64,000 nt of DNA from Clostridium punense. Its GTDB lineage: Bacteria > Bacillota > Clostridia > Clostridiales > Clostridiaceae. This document shows positions 28,501-37,277 of this stretch, in pieces (position 1 is the first letter of the stretch; each line of letters begins with the position of its first letter). Position numbers and translations under genes: made by a program. The notes beneath the pieces were generated by a model, which saw only the letters and a list, made by a program, of their open reading frames with translations, searched no databases and was not told the origin of the DNA. The stretch spans positions 1 through 64,000 of the forward strand of contig NZ_JAGGLL010000011.1 of assembly GCF_017874425.1 (NCBI RefSeq), written 5' to 3'.

Positions 28501-31500
28501 CTATTTCCCTATAAGCGGCAGAGTAGAAACCTATCTTTATAATGAAAATAATCTAGTGACAAAAATAATTTACGAAGATGGTAGTTCTACTGAATATGAG
28601 TACGACCAGTGGGAAAACCGCATTTTAGAAAGAGATAGAAAAGGCAATGAAAGCCGTAAGGCTTATAACCAGTATGGAAATCTAGAAAAAGAAATAAGTG
28701 CTGAGGGACTTATAACTAACTATATTTATGATGAAAATAATAACTTAATAAAAAAATATGACACCTTAGGTGGAGAAACTCAATATTTTTATGATGATAA
28801 TGGAAACATTATAGAGGAAAACATAAAAATTGAAGTAAACAAGTGGCAAAGTATAAAGTATGAGTATGATTTATATGGAAGGATAACAAAGGTTAAAGAT
28901 CCTTTAGGTAATATAACTACTTATGAGTATGAAGGAGAAGGAATTAAACTCCAAGAACCAAAGGTGGTTAAGGACCCAGAGGGAAACATATATGCCTATG
29001 AATATGATGAAGTAGGAAGAAATACAGCTATAACTACAAGCTATGGCACCGTAGAGTTTGGCTATAATACTTTAAACTATGTAACCTTCATTGAAGATGC
29101 TAAGGGTAACATTACAAGAAAATACTACGATAAGATGGGTAACTTAATAAGACTTGTAATGCCAAAGGATTATAATCCAACCTATGACAATGGAAATGCT
29201 TACGAATATAGATATGATTACTTAGATAGGTTATTAGAAATAAAAGATCCTTTAGGAAATGTAAAAAGAAATCTAAGAGATAGTGAAGGAAATATTATTA
29301 AGGAAATAAATCCAAACTATTATGACCACTCCTTAAAAGATGGCATAGGACTTCAATATGTCTACGATAAGGACAACAGAAGAATAAAAACCATATACCC
29401 AGAGGGTGGTGTAGAAAGAGTATTTTATGATGCTAATGGAAACATAGTAAAAAGGGTAACTCCAGAGTATTATGAGGAAGAAAAAGATGATGGAGTAGGC
29501 TTTACTTACACCTACGATAGTGAAAATAGGCTTACAAAAATCATAGCACCAGATGGAACCTTAGAAAAAACTTATGTATATGACAGCTATGGAAATATAA
29601 TTGAAGAAATAGATGCTAAAGGAAATACAACCTACTATAAATATAATTTAATAGGACAAGTTATAGAAAAAAGAGAACCTGTGGAAGAAGAAAATAATGT
29701 GGTGTTATATAGTTTAACCCTATTTATTTATGATGAAGCAGGAAATAAAATCACTGAACGAAGAAGCAGAGATTTTGTAGATAGTAAAAGCTATTCAAAT
29801 TATTATCATGAGCTTCACTTTGCCTATGATAAAAATAATAGACTTATAGAAGTTAAAGATAATAGCGGAGCAAAAATTAAATATGGATATGATTGCTTAA
29901 ATAATAAAACCTATGAAGCTTCAAGGATAAATGAAGATAATTACAGAAGAATTTACTATAAATATGATAGTATAGGAAACCTAGTTGAAAGAAAGCAAGA
30001 AATCAAAGAGGAAGACACAACAAGGAAAAATAGTGGCAGAGCAGTTTTTGCAATTACCACCTATGAGTACGATAAAAATGGAAATATAATCGGCATAAGC
30101 ACTCCTAAGGGACACAAAATAAAGCAGTGCTATGACAGCTTAGATAGAGTTACAGTTAAAGAGGAAATAGATAAGGAAAGTGGAATATTTAGAAGGTATG
30201 AGTATGGGTATGATAAGTCAGGAAATATAACTTTTATAAAGGATACCAATAATAACACTAGAAATTATAACTATGACTATCAGCATAGACTAACTCATTT
30301 TACAGATGAAAATGGGCACACTACTAGATTATTTTATGATAAAAACAGCAGAATAATAAAGGAAGTATTGCCAGAACAATATGATAAAGATATAGATGAC
30401 GGAGCAGGAGTTACTATAAAGTATGATCCATGGGATAGAGTTATAGAAATAAGAAATCCTTTAGGACAACTTACTAAGGAAAATCATTATGATAGCTTAG
30501 GAAATATAAAAGAAGCAGTGGATGGCTTAAATAACAAAGTGGAATTCACCTATAACTTAGCTGGATTAATGAAGAAGGTAATCACTCCAAATAGCAGAGA
30601 AAAAGGAAGAGCAGCTCAAAGCTATAACTATGATTCAAGAGGAAACATCATAGGAATTTGTGATGGAAATGGCAATGAGACAAAGTACAACCTAGATCAC
30701 TGGGGAAGAATAACAGAAATAATAAACCCAGATGGTTCTGTAGAAAAATACACCTATGATTATGCAGGAAATATAAACAGTACCCAAGATGGCAATGGAA
30801 ATATCATAGAATATGTTTATAACAGCATAAATAAGGTAAAAGAAATAAAGGACCAACAAGGGGAAAGTAAATACTTCTATTATGATCTAGAGGAAAACCT
30901 AAAGGAAACTGTAGATAGAAATGGAAATTATCTATACTATGGCTATAATATAGATAGAAACATAACCTACAGGAAAGATGGACAAGGAACCCTATGGGAA
31001 ACCTTTGAATACAACAAGGATGGAACCTTAAGCCTCGCAAAAACTCTAGGCATGGCCTATAGCTATAGTTACACAAAGGATTTAAAACTAAAATCAAAAG
31101 CTACCTGTGGAAGAACCCTATTAGCTTATGAGTACAACAAAAATGGCAATATTGAAAGTATAGAAGATATAAGTGGTAAAGCTGCAAGATATAGCTATGA
31201 CAATGCAGGAAGAGTAGAAACAGTCTATGACAATGATAAAACAATGGCTTCCTATAGCTACAACAGTGATGACACTATCAGTTCCATAGTTTATGGAAAT
31301 AAAGTTACAACTAAATATAGTTATGATGGAGATAAAAACATAACTAGCCTTTTAACTGAAACCTCAACTGGAGAAGTTCTCCTAGACTATAACTATGTTT
31401 ATGACTTAAATGGAAATAGACTTCAAAAGGTAGGCAGTAAGCACCAGAGCCATTATACTTACGACAGCTTAAATAGATTATCTTCAGCAAGATATAAAAC

Positions 31501-32701
31501 ACCAAGTAAGTCTTTAGAAGAAAGCTTCACCTACGATAAGGCAGGAAATCGCTTAAGTAAGACTTCAAATAACATAGTAGAAAAGTATAAATACAGTGCT
31601 AAAAATCAATTACTAGAAGTAGAAAGACCTACAGGTACAATAAAATTCTCCTATGATAAAGAAGGAAACTTAACTAAGGAGCATCACCCAGAGGGAATAA
31701 CTTCTTATAACTACAACAGCTTTAACCAAACAACAAAAGTAGAAACAAAAGAAGGAAATACCCTAATAAGTAGATATGATGCAGAAGGTCTAAGAGTAGA
31801 AATAGAAGAAAATGAAAGACTTACAAGATTTATATTTAACAAAGAAAATATAATAGCAGAACTTGATAAAGATAACAATGTAATAGTAAGATTAACTAGA
31901 GGGCATGAAGTAATAGGTAGTGAAATAGAAGAAACCAGATTCTACTATCATCAAGAAGACCAAGGAAGCACCGCCTATATAACCAATGAAAAAGAAGAAA
32001 TAGAAAACAGCTACTTCTATGATGCCTTTGGAGTTTTACTTGAAGCAACTGAAAAAGTTCCAAATAGAATAACTTACACTGGTCAGCAATATGACTCAAT
32101 AACCCAGCAATACTACCTAAGAGCCAGAAACTACAACCCAGTAATAGGAAGATTCACACAAGAGGATACCTATAGAGGGGATGGGTTGAATCTATATGAT
32201 TACTGCCATAGTAATCCAGTGATTTATTATGATCCTAGTGGGTATATGTGTAGTAAATCTCAAGCTTCTGCTGGTGGTGGAAGTAAGGGGGTTACGCAAG
32301 ATGAGATAGTAGAGGGTAAAAAGGTAGTTAATAATAGAATAAATAATATGATTGAAAACATGACAGAAGGAGAAAAGTCAAGGACTACTTATGGCTCAGC
32401 ATTAGTAAAATTAGAAGATGGTACTACTGAAATGTGGGTTAGTTCAGCAGGTAAAAAAGGATATGTACCACCAAGGATTAGAGGAAATGATAAAGTTATA
32501 AAGAATAAATCTTTAGAAGCAAATAGTATTAACAGATTTAATGATGCTGAACAAACTATGATCAGAGAAGCAAATGAAGTAGGTGCTGAAATAATATCAA
32601 TAGGAGCAACAAGAGATATGTGTCCTGCATGTCAGGCTGTTGCAAAGGAAAATGGAATAATTGGTAGAGTTACAACACCATTGAAGAAGATTAAAAAGTA
32701 G
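25565..32701 (+). CDS. VgrG-Rhs polymorphic toxin with deaminase-like C-terminus
   Basis: A 2378-residue effector. Residues 1-430 are a second VgrG-like spike (VQYDETDWEFLKR near 150, WYCMPIKGSKVNIYFP, then a short beta-helix). Residues about 520-575 are a glycine/alanine-rich hydrophobic segment suited to membrane insertion. An Rhs entry motif (GDPINVATGSLYIP) lies near 731. YD-repeats run to about 2170 and form the toxin-holding shell. The core ends at YDPSGYM near 2222-2228. The last 150 residues are the toxin: FNDAEQTMI and MCPACQAVA give the AE and CxxC of zinc nucleotide deaminases, but Asp replaces the usual His or Cys before AE. Its immunity gene follows at 32716. Confidence 0.85.
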   Translation: MQYNFKGLKIELPYQLEHIEDVTLIETLNDHIRVSIKALLLENKQDEYINSNTENHNIIIYQYDEKKNKEEVIFKGNVINLKLNHYGNLSEVDIQAISFTYQWDIEKKSRSFQNLDLTYKTLVDNVLASYEKSSWLDFSTNGEVIRGLIVQYDETDWEFLKRIATHFNTVLVPEGTAAFGRITFGIPELLKYNTLNQEDYEVVKDLELLKNNNLGETQDSISWKIRGADRLHLGENVIWQGILCQVTEVLLKTEKEELIFTYTVKPKDSIKPILKFNPILSGMSISAIVKEVKGTSIRVQLSIDDKYDDSVNNKFFSYAIESNEWYCMPIKGSKVNIYFPTRDEKDAIAVNAIRTMSNGSKTQDPRCKSFSNDSGSEMKMDGEAINYSTGGVNIKLDEQGNVSISGDSIIINAAGKLQLGIKDVAPDETPFIPNNISLSAKEGIYLSKSPFDGVDEALAISVADRTDLIAANIFSDGSTKNPPAETFDDSELRAQDAKDMQAINQQAQAEVEAKLQAGKSKFGFGAIALAIGGAALFAAATVLTGGAAIAIAVAAGTTAMAVGASEMAEGASDYTKAQSGDMSKSYNFMRDTVCGGNETLYNIIKYGSVCISAGVVLVAFGAPGALTKAIGDGGFRTAFNLVGDLLDDGKINKGLEYYVKDVTLSLATAGLTVKATKVIKANESMSCKQKLFANTGLDTLTDTVYQFGCGEDITPIKNFASSFLSNFIFSGDPINVATGSLYIPSVDLVLADLHGDWKLERQYNSGLERVGVFGKAWTFSYESKLQRKEENTISMLCTDGHLETFNLEDNLWKSEKGNSLRYRLREDKIKNQWCCEDSVDRLTYIYNSMGQLISVVDKNNNKIAIDYEGENINTLTTFSGHVLRFTYEDNKIIQVEDVLGRKIQYRYHGECLTHVCHVDHGITTYTYNEEGYISAIKDQNGNTYTKNYFDEKGRVIKQRYPDNSECIVEYEDENRKSSFYFPISGRVETYLYNENNLVTKIIYEDGSSTEYEYDQWENRILERDRKGNESRKAYNQYGNLEKEISAEGLITNYIYDENNNLIKKYDTLGGETQYFYDDNGNIIEENIKIEVNKWQSIKYEYDLYGRITKVKDPLGNITTYEYEGEGIKLQEPKVVKDPEGNIYAYEYDEVGRNTAITTSYGTVEFGYNTLNYVTFIEDAKGNITRKYYDKMGNLIRLVMPKDYNPTYDNGNAYEYRYDYLDRLLEIKDPLGNVKRNLRDSEGNIIKEINPNYYDHSLKDGIGLQYVYDKDNRRIKTIYPEGGVERVFYDANGNIVKRVTPEYYEEEKDDGVGFTYTYDSENRLTKIIAPDGTLEKTYVYDSYGNIIEEIDAKGNTTYYKYNLIGQVIEKREPVEEENNVVLYSLTLFIYDEAGNKITERRSRDFVDSKSYSNYYHELHFAYDKNNRLIEVKDNSGAKIKYGYDCLNNKTYEASRINEDNYRRIYYKYDSIGNLVERKQEIKEEDTTRKNSGRAVFAITTYEYDKNGNIIGISTPKGHKIKQCYDSLDRVTVKEEIDKESGIFRRYEYGYDKSGNITFIKDTNNNTRNYNYDYQHRLTHFTDENGHTTRLFYDKNSRIIKEVLPEQYDKDIDDGAGVTIKYDPWDRVIEIRNPLGQLTKENHYDSLGNIKEAVDGLNNKVEFTYNLAGLMKKVITPNSREKGRAAQSYNYDSRGNIIGICDGNGNETKYNLDHWGRITEIINPDGSVEKYTYDYAGNINSTQDGNGNIIEYVYNSINKVKEIKDQQGESKYFYYDLEENLKETVDRNGNYLYYGYNIDRNITYRKDGQGTLWETFEYNKDGTLSLAKTLGMAYSYSYTKDLKLKSKATCGRTLLAYEYNKNGNIESIEDISGKAARYSYDNAGRVETVYDNDKTMASYSYNSDDTISSIVYGNKVTTKYSYDGDKNITSLLTETSTGEVLLDYNYVYDLNGNRLQKVGSKHQSHYTYDSLNRLSSARYKTPSKSLEESFTYDKAGNRLSKTSNNIVEKYKYSAKNQLLEVERPTGTIKFSYDKEGNLTKEHHPEGITSYNYNSFNQTTKVETKEGNTLISRYDAEGLRVEIEENERLTRFIFNKENIIAELDKDNNVIVRLTRGHEVIGSEIEETRFYYHQEDQGSTAYITNEKEEIENSYFYDAFGVLLEATEKVPNRITYTGQQYDSITQQYYLRARNYNPVIGRFTQEDTYRGDGLNLYDYCHSNPVIYYDPSGYMCSKSQASAGGGSKGVTQDEIVEGKKVVNNRINNMIENMTEGEKSRTTYGSALVKLEDGTTEMWVSSAGKKGYVPPRIRGNDKVIKNKSLEANSINRFNDAEQTMIREANEVGAEIISIGATRDMCPACQAVAKENGIIGRVTTPLKKIKK

Positions 32702-32715
32702 GAGGAAGAAATATT

Positions 32716-33051
32716 ATGAATGAATTATATAAACAAGAGGTATTAGAATTAACAGAACTACTTAGGGATGATGAAGAATGGGGAGATTTAAGAGATATAT
32801 TAACTGAAAAAGGATTTAATCTAAGTCAGATTGCATTAGTTTCATTCATGGAAGATGATAAAGAAAATGAGTATGGAGTAATAGTAACTAAGGATATAAA
32901 GATTAGTGAATACTCAAGGTCAACTCAAGAAGGAAAGAATGATGTAGATAGTTTTAAATTAAAAGATATTACAAATCAAAAGGATGAAATAGATAAATAT
33001 CCTCAAATTTCTGTAGCTATCGATATGATAAAAAATCAAGAGATATTATAA
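32716..33051 (+). CDS. Probable immunity protein for the deaminase-like toxin
   Basis: A 111-residue acidic protein of no family I recognise, starting 14 bp after the Rhs gene with a TAGGAGGAAG site. Position and size are those of a cognate immunity protein. Landmarks are LRDDEEWGDLRDIL, a beta strand IALVSFMEDD, YGVIVTKDI and a helical end. It would bind and block the toxin domain in the producing cell. The specificity is inferred from position only. Confidence 0.6.
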   Translation: MNELYKQEVLELTELLRDDEEWGDLRDILTEKGFNLSQIALVSFMEDDKENEYGVIVTKDIKISEYSRSTQEGKNDVDSFKLKDITNQKDEIDKYPQISVAIDMIKNQEIL

Positions 33052-33137
33052 TGAATGAATAGTTTAATAGAGCTTAACTGCATAATAAAAGAGGTTTTAT
33101 AGATTAAGCACTTATCAGAAAGATTCATAAATACCAA

Positions 33138-33160
33138 ACTGCATAATCTAAATATGCAGT
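33138..33160. repeat. Small hairpin repeat, copy 1
   Basis: An 8-bp stem with ACTGCATA and TATGCAGT arms. Closely similar sequence recurs at 44210-44233, also behind an immunity gene. Confidence 0.45.
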
Positions 33161-33171
33161 GAAAAAGATGG

Positions 33172-33215
33172 AATGAACCAGCAGAAATTTAAGTAGGCTG
33201 GTTCATTACTTTTAG
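33172..33215 (+). terminator. Terminator after the first Rhs-immunity pair
   Basis: An 11-bp stem (33172-33182 with 33197-33207; AATGAACCAGC arm) is followed by ACTTTT. The stem and loop resemble the hairpin at 54884-54917. Confidence 0.65.
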
Positions 33216-33379
33216 GTGGATAACATATACCAGACAATCATATTTTTCTAGAGGATATGTAAGAGTTAACTGAAAGAATGTTTAACCCAGTCGGTGTACC
33301 AGAACATGCTAGAATAGAGTGTTACAAGAAATTTTACAAGTTTACCTATGGTTTAAATTGATTAAAAAGGAGTTAAAAA

Positions 33380-33778
33380 ATGCGTAAAGATGATTATGTT
33401 TCATTGTGGTTAGGAAATTTAGAATCACCAAAAATTTTATAGAAATACTTGGATATAAGATATACAAGAGATGGTGATATGATACCATCAAAATTTGCTA
33501 GAATATTTGGTATAGATAGATATGATGATGATTTTAGGGAGGCAAAGTATTTTAAGGAGCCTCTTAATAATATAAACAAGATATTAGAGAATTTTTCATA
33601 CGATCACATTTTAATAAAATATTTTAAAGGGGTGGTCGGAGATAATTTAACCCAAAATTACAATACTATCATTTTGCTATATAATTTTGACTATGATGGA
33701 GAAATTCGTGAATATTCTAATGGAAATGAAATGATTAGCTTTATAGGTAAAACTAAGTATAAAAATTTGTATACTTAA
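33380..33778 (+). pseudogene. Imm22-like immunity gene with in-frame TAG
   Basis: From an ATG at 33380 preceded by AAAAAGGAG, the frame gives MRKDDYVSLWLGNLESPKIL, then TAG (33440-33442), then continues open with KYLDIRYTRDGD and IPSKFARIFGIDRYDDDF to 33778. VSLWLG near the N-terminus and the D-x-IPSKF turn match the Imm22 family. The only lesion is the single amber codon at position 21, one base from a Glu, Lys or Gln codon. Either the gene is recently inactivated or the stop is read through. A second Imm22-like gene at 55854 has the same kind of lesion. Confidence 0.7.
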
Positions 33779-33790
33779 GGAGATGTAGAA

Positions 33791-34270
33791 GTGAATAAGT
33801 TCAATTTTATGAAACAATATGTAGTTGAAAATGAGTCAGATGACATATGGAATAATAAGCATGTTTTTTTAAAGGTTGATGAGTTAGAAATAATAGAATC
33901 AGAATTTAGACTACAAAAAAAATTGCCAATGGAACTCAAAAAGTTTTATAGAGAAATAGGATATGGTTTTATTAATTGTGGAATGGGAAGCAATATAAAT
34001 AGAATTATCTCACCTATTGAGATATATGATTTTTATGCAGGTATAAATGATTATGAAAATGACATTAGAAGAGAATATTATAAGGATTTTGACAAAATTA
34101 TATTTTACGAAGTATCTGCAGATACGTTTATTACTATTGATATGAGAGATGTAGATAATGAAGGACAGTCACCAATATATTATTTTGATAAAAAAATTGC
34201 TAACTCATTATACGAGTTTATTAAAAACATAGATCAAGAAAATAATTTTTATTTAAAACACAGGAGTTGA
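33791..34270 (+). CDS. SUKH (SMI1/KNR4) family immunity protein
   Basis: A 159-residue SUKH-superfamily protein: LKVDELEIIESEFRLQKKLP followed by MELKKFYREIGYGF is the typical SUKH opening, where the folded core grips diverse toxins. The start is GTG at 33791 with GGAGATG upstream. No toxin gene precedes it, so it is an orphan, probably kept to protect against neighbours carrying the lost toxin. A remnant of the same gene type lies after the second Imm22-like gene, near 56250. Confidence 0.75.
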   Translation: MNKFNFMKQYVVENESDDIWNNKHVFLKVDELEIIESEFRLQKKLPMELKKFYREIGYGFINCGMGSNINRIISPIEIYDFYAGINDYENDIRREYYKDFDKIIFYEVSADTFITIDMRDVDNEGQSPIYYFDKKIANSLYEFIKNIDQENNFYLKHRS

Positions 34271-34429
34271 TTTTAAATAGGAATATTTATCAAAATAAAT
34301 ATAGCGGAAGTGTTTAGATAATTAGAATGAAGAATAACGTAGCTAGATATAACTTACTAGTGAAAATAATGAGAAAATATAATATTCCAAGAAGCAGATG
34401 GAATGTACAAGTGTATAGGAGGAATTAAA

Positions 34430-34711
34430 ATGGAAGCACAAAATGAATTTAATAAGGCTTTAAAGTATTTAGATTTTGGTAAACTTGAAAAAAGTGAGGA
34501 GTGCTTAAAAAAAGCAATCCAGCTTGCTGAAAATGAGAATGATACAATAACTTTAATAAAAGCATTCTGTTGTTATGGGGATCTTTTATGCTTTATGGGA
34601 AAAAAGGTTGAAGCTAAACCATATCTCGAACGTGTAGTATCCTATAAATCAGATGATGATGTACTTGATTATGAAGTAAGTCGTGCAAAGGAGCTGCTTC
34701 TAGATATTTAA
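34430..34711 (+). CDS. Small TPR-like protein, probable orphan immunity
   Basis: A 93-residue all-helical protein with tetratricopeptide-like spacing (FNKALKYLDFGKLEKSEECL, then CCYGDLLCFMGKKVEAKPYL). An ATG at 34403 is in frame, but AGGAGG at 34417-34422 selects the ATG at 34430. Small TPR proteins are common among polymorphic toxin immunities. I cannot assign a toxin. It lies in a run of orphan immunity genes. Confidence 0.6.
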   Translation: MEAQNEFNKALKYLDFGKLEKSEECLKKAIQLAENENDTITLIKAFCCYGDLLCFMGKKVEAKPYLERVVSYKSDDDVLDYEVSRAKELLLDI

Positions 34712-34806
34712 CCTTGATGCTTTTGAACAATATGTTTAAGTAATATGGGATCCAGAAAAAGGTTGGATATTTAAGCCATATAAGTAGAAAGGAGAGAAAA
34801 TAAATT

Positions 34807-35145
34807 ATGGATAAAAATAATGAGCTTATTAATGAGTTTATTAATGCTTCAATAAGTTATGGAGAATACCAAAAGCAAGGAAATTCAAGAGGAATGGACA
34901 AACAATCTAAAATTATAAGTAAAGTTGTTGAAGATATAAAAAAACATGGACTGAATGAACTAAGAGCATTGAGTGGATATCTAGAACATAAAAACATATA
35001 TGTAAGATTACAGGTAGCATTAAGCATTATACCTATTGAGCCCAATAAAGCTAAAAAGGCGCTGAATGAACTCAGAAATGAAAAAAGTTTAGTAGCTGTG
35101 GAAGCTGAAATGATATTAGAACAGCTAGAAAAAGGCATGCTATAA
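34807..35145 (+). CDS. DUF2019 (HEAT-like) protein, probable orphan immunity
   Basis: A 112-residue helical protein that fits DUF2019: LINEFINASISYGEYQKQGN at the start, LRALSGYLEHKNIYVRLQVA in the middle and a closing EAEMILEQLEKGML. DUF2019 proteins are frequent in immunity gene arrays. AAAGGAGAG precedes the ATG. No intact toxin is adjacent. Confidence 0.65.
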   Translation: MDKNNELINEFINASISYGEYQKQGNSRGMDKQSKIISKVVEDIKKHGLNELRALSGYLEHKNIYVRLQVALSIIPIEPNKAKKALNELRNEKSLVAVEAEMILEQLEKGML

Positions 35146-35654
35146 GTTTAAACCATTTTAAGTTTAGTAGAAATATGGCAGAGAAGAGAGAAATTATGGT
35201 TCAGAAAGAAAAAATGTGAGTTTATAGAAGAATGGTCTTTGATGCATAGCCACCAAAATATGATTAACTCTTGAAATAGTGAAAGCGTTAAAAATAATAG
35301 CAATTCAAATATAGAGCTAATAGCATGATTAATACCTAACTTTAAAGGCTAGCACATAGTTCAAAGGTTACTGAGTTTCAATAGAGAATAGACTAGATAT
35401 TAAAACTTTTCATATAATTATTCTAGTTAAAGTATAGAAATTAAAGCTATTAAGGTTGATAAAGCTTAATTTCAAAAGGAAATAGGTAAATTTTACAAAT
35501 AGTTAATAAAGTAGAAATAACAAAATGTTAAAATGGTAGTAATAGTAAAGAACTGTTGCTACCATTTTTAGACTACAAATTTTGTTCTAGTTGTTGGTTT
35601 ATACTTAAAAACCGAATGAATTCACAATTCATAGTGGCAAAGAGGGGAGTTATT
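35146..35654 (+). other. Intergenic region with one terminator
   Basis: About 500 bases with no gene. Stops occur in every frame. A hairpin with 9-bp arms (35531-35539 with 35559-35567, AAATGGTAG arm) and a TTTTTA end lies near its right side. The rest may be degraded coding sequence, but I cannot identify it. Confidence 0.45.
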
Positions 35655-36842
35655 ATGGATGGTTTAAACTGGACTCAAACTAAACGAAATGCTTTTTCTG
35701 CAATCTCAAGAGGGGAGTTAAAAACATTAATTAATATGATTGAAGATTGCCCTAAATTGCTAAATGCATTTGATACAAGTGGATATTCGCTTTTACACGT
35801 TGCTGCAGAGCAGAATAACAAAGATATTTTAGAATTTTTACTTAATAAGGGCCTTGATGTGAATATAAGTAGAAAAAACGATAATGGACACGTAACACCT
35901 TTGCATAGAGCAGTTAATAAAAATCTCATAGAAAATGTAACTTGGTTGCTTAATCATGGTGCTAAAATTGATGCAGGTATAGGAATTCATGCAACTCCGT
36001 TAATCGAAGCTGCTTTCAATGGATCTCTTGAAATGATTGAACTATTGGTTAAGTCAGGAGCAAATATAAATGCTTATTATTATGTAGGAGATGGAAAAAC
36101 AAGAATGAAAGTAACTGCACTTGTTGCTGCTGAAATGGAAGGACATGACAAGATTGCTGTATATCTTAGAAACCAAGATATAAGTGAGGATAACCAAAAT
36201 GAGGATAATGAGTCTGAGTTAAAAAGTAAGCATGATGAAATTCAAAATCATGTAGAAATGGTTTTTGGGAAGGTTACTAATACTTTATCAGAGATTGTTC
36301 CAGGTAGTAATGTAGCAATTAATCTAAATGTGATAGAAAGTTCAAATGATACTGACTTTATAACTGTTTTTACTACTGGCATGAGCGATATTCCTATGGA
36401 TGATTCCATTGAGGCGTACGAAGAACGTTTTGCTGAATTAATTATTAAGTTACCTTCAAACTGGCCTATTAAGAAAAAAGATATTAATGATATGAACAAT
36501 TATTGGCCACTAGGGTGGATAAGGAAGATTGCTCACATTCCACATATGTATGATGGATGGATTGGTGAGGGGATTATTATTCCTAATGGGGAGCCACCTA
36601 AACCATTTTCAGAAAATACAAATTTATCATGCATGATGATTTGTAAGCCAAATGGAAATATATTAGATAGATTAATTGATTCTAGTGGTAATATAATTAA
36701 TTTTTATGTTCTTATCCCCGTATATAAGGAGGAACGAGATATGGCATTAAAAAATGGATATAAGTATTTAATGCAAAAAATGGTTGATGAAGGTATTACA
36801 GATGTTATTGATATAAAAAGAAAAAATGTGGCTTATTCATAA
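35655..36842 (+). CDS. Ankyrin-repeat plus SUFU-domain protein, probable immunity
   Basis: A 395-residue protein. Residues 20-165 form ankyrin repeats (GYSLLHVAAEQNNKDILEFL, TPLHRAVNKNLIENVTWLL, ATPLIEAAFNGSLEMIELL). The C-terminal half is a suppressor-of-fused (SUFU) domain, seen in ELIIKLPSNWPI, NYWPLGWIRKIAHIP and FYVLIPVYKEERDMAL. SUFU and ankyrin proteins both occur as immunities to polymorphic toxins. A frame open from 35556 adds 33 residues, but GAGGGGAG sits just before the ATG at 35655. No intact cognate toxin is beside it, although a decayed rhs scrap follows. Confidence 0.75.
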   Translation: MDGLNWTQTKRNAFSAISRGELKTLINMIEDCPKLLNAFDTSGYSLLHVAAEQNNKDILEFLLNKGLDVNISRKNDNGHVTPLHRAVNKNLIENVTWLLNHGAKIDAGIGIHATPLIEAAFNGSLEMIELLVKSGANINAYYYVGDGKTRMKVTALVAAEMEGHDKIAVYLRNQDISEDNQNEDNESELKSKHDEIQNHVEMVFGKVTNTLSEIVPGSNVAINLNVIESSNDTDFITVFTTGMSDIPMDDSIEAYEERFAELIIKLPSNWPIKKKDINDMNNYWPLGWIRKIAHIPHMYDGWIGEGIIIPNGEPPKPFSENTNLSCMMICKPNGNILDRLIDSSGNIINFYVLIPVYKEERDMALKNGYKYLMQKMVDEGITDVIDIKRKNVAYS

Positions 36843-36895
36843 TAAGAATAGTATATATTCACTTGGTTTAATTAAAGACTAAAGATAGTATCAAT

Positions 36896-37132
36896 GGTTA
36901 TTATAATTTTATAGGATAACTAATTAATCTGTGGGATGAAAATAATAATAAGCTCATCATGGATTATGAGGAAGAAAACATTAATACACTTACAATATTT
37001 TTAGGATATGTAACCAAATTCACTTATGAAGGCAATAAAATAATATAAGTTGAAGATGTTATACGAAAAATACAATATCGATACAATGAGGAATGTTTAA
37101 TTCATGTATGTTACGTGAAAGACGGTAGTAAA
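36896..37132 (+). pseudogene. Decayed internal rhs fragment
   Basis: About 235 bases match the region near 28095-28330 inside the large Rhs gene, with many substitutions and frame damage (for example LITTLT-like text and QIQYRY). It comes from the start of the YD-repeat region, not the tip, so it marks a second full-length rhs copy that once lay here. Confidence 0.75.
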
Positions 37133-37163
37133 GATTAGTAAGATGATTTGAAAGGCTTAAAAT

Positions 37164-37220
37164 AAAGGGATTTTCCAGATTTGAGTTAAAACTTCAAAAT
37201 CCAGAAAGTCCCTTTTAGTT
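37164..37220 (+). terminator. Terminator after the rhs fragment
   Basis: A 12-bp stem with one wobble (37164-37175 with 37204-37215, AAAGGGA arm) followed by TTTTAGTTATTT. Confidence 0.55.
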
Positions 37221-37277
37221 ATTTATTGGAAATAAGTCTACAAGGGATATATTTTATGTAAGCGGTGGAGGTGGAAT

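Noticed and set aside
30804-31097. Minus-strand frames inside the rhs genes
   Set aside because: They are codon-bias shadows of the YD-repeats and have no start signals; similar ones appear in both rhs copies.
8125-32701. A prophage or R-type tailocin
   Set aside because: I see no integrase, holin-lysin pair, tail fibre, tape measure or capsid genes, while FHA, PP2C-like, Hsp70 and Rhs members point to a secretion-type machine.
33449-33778. A separate 109-residue gene starting at TTG 33449
   Set aside because: It is the continuation of the Imm22-like frame from ATG 33380 after the TAG and has no ribosome site of its own.
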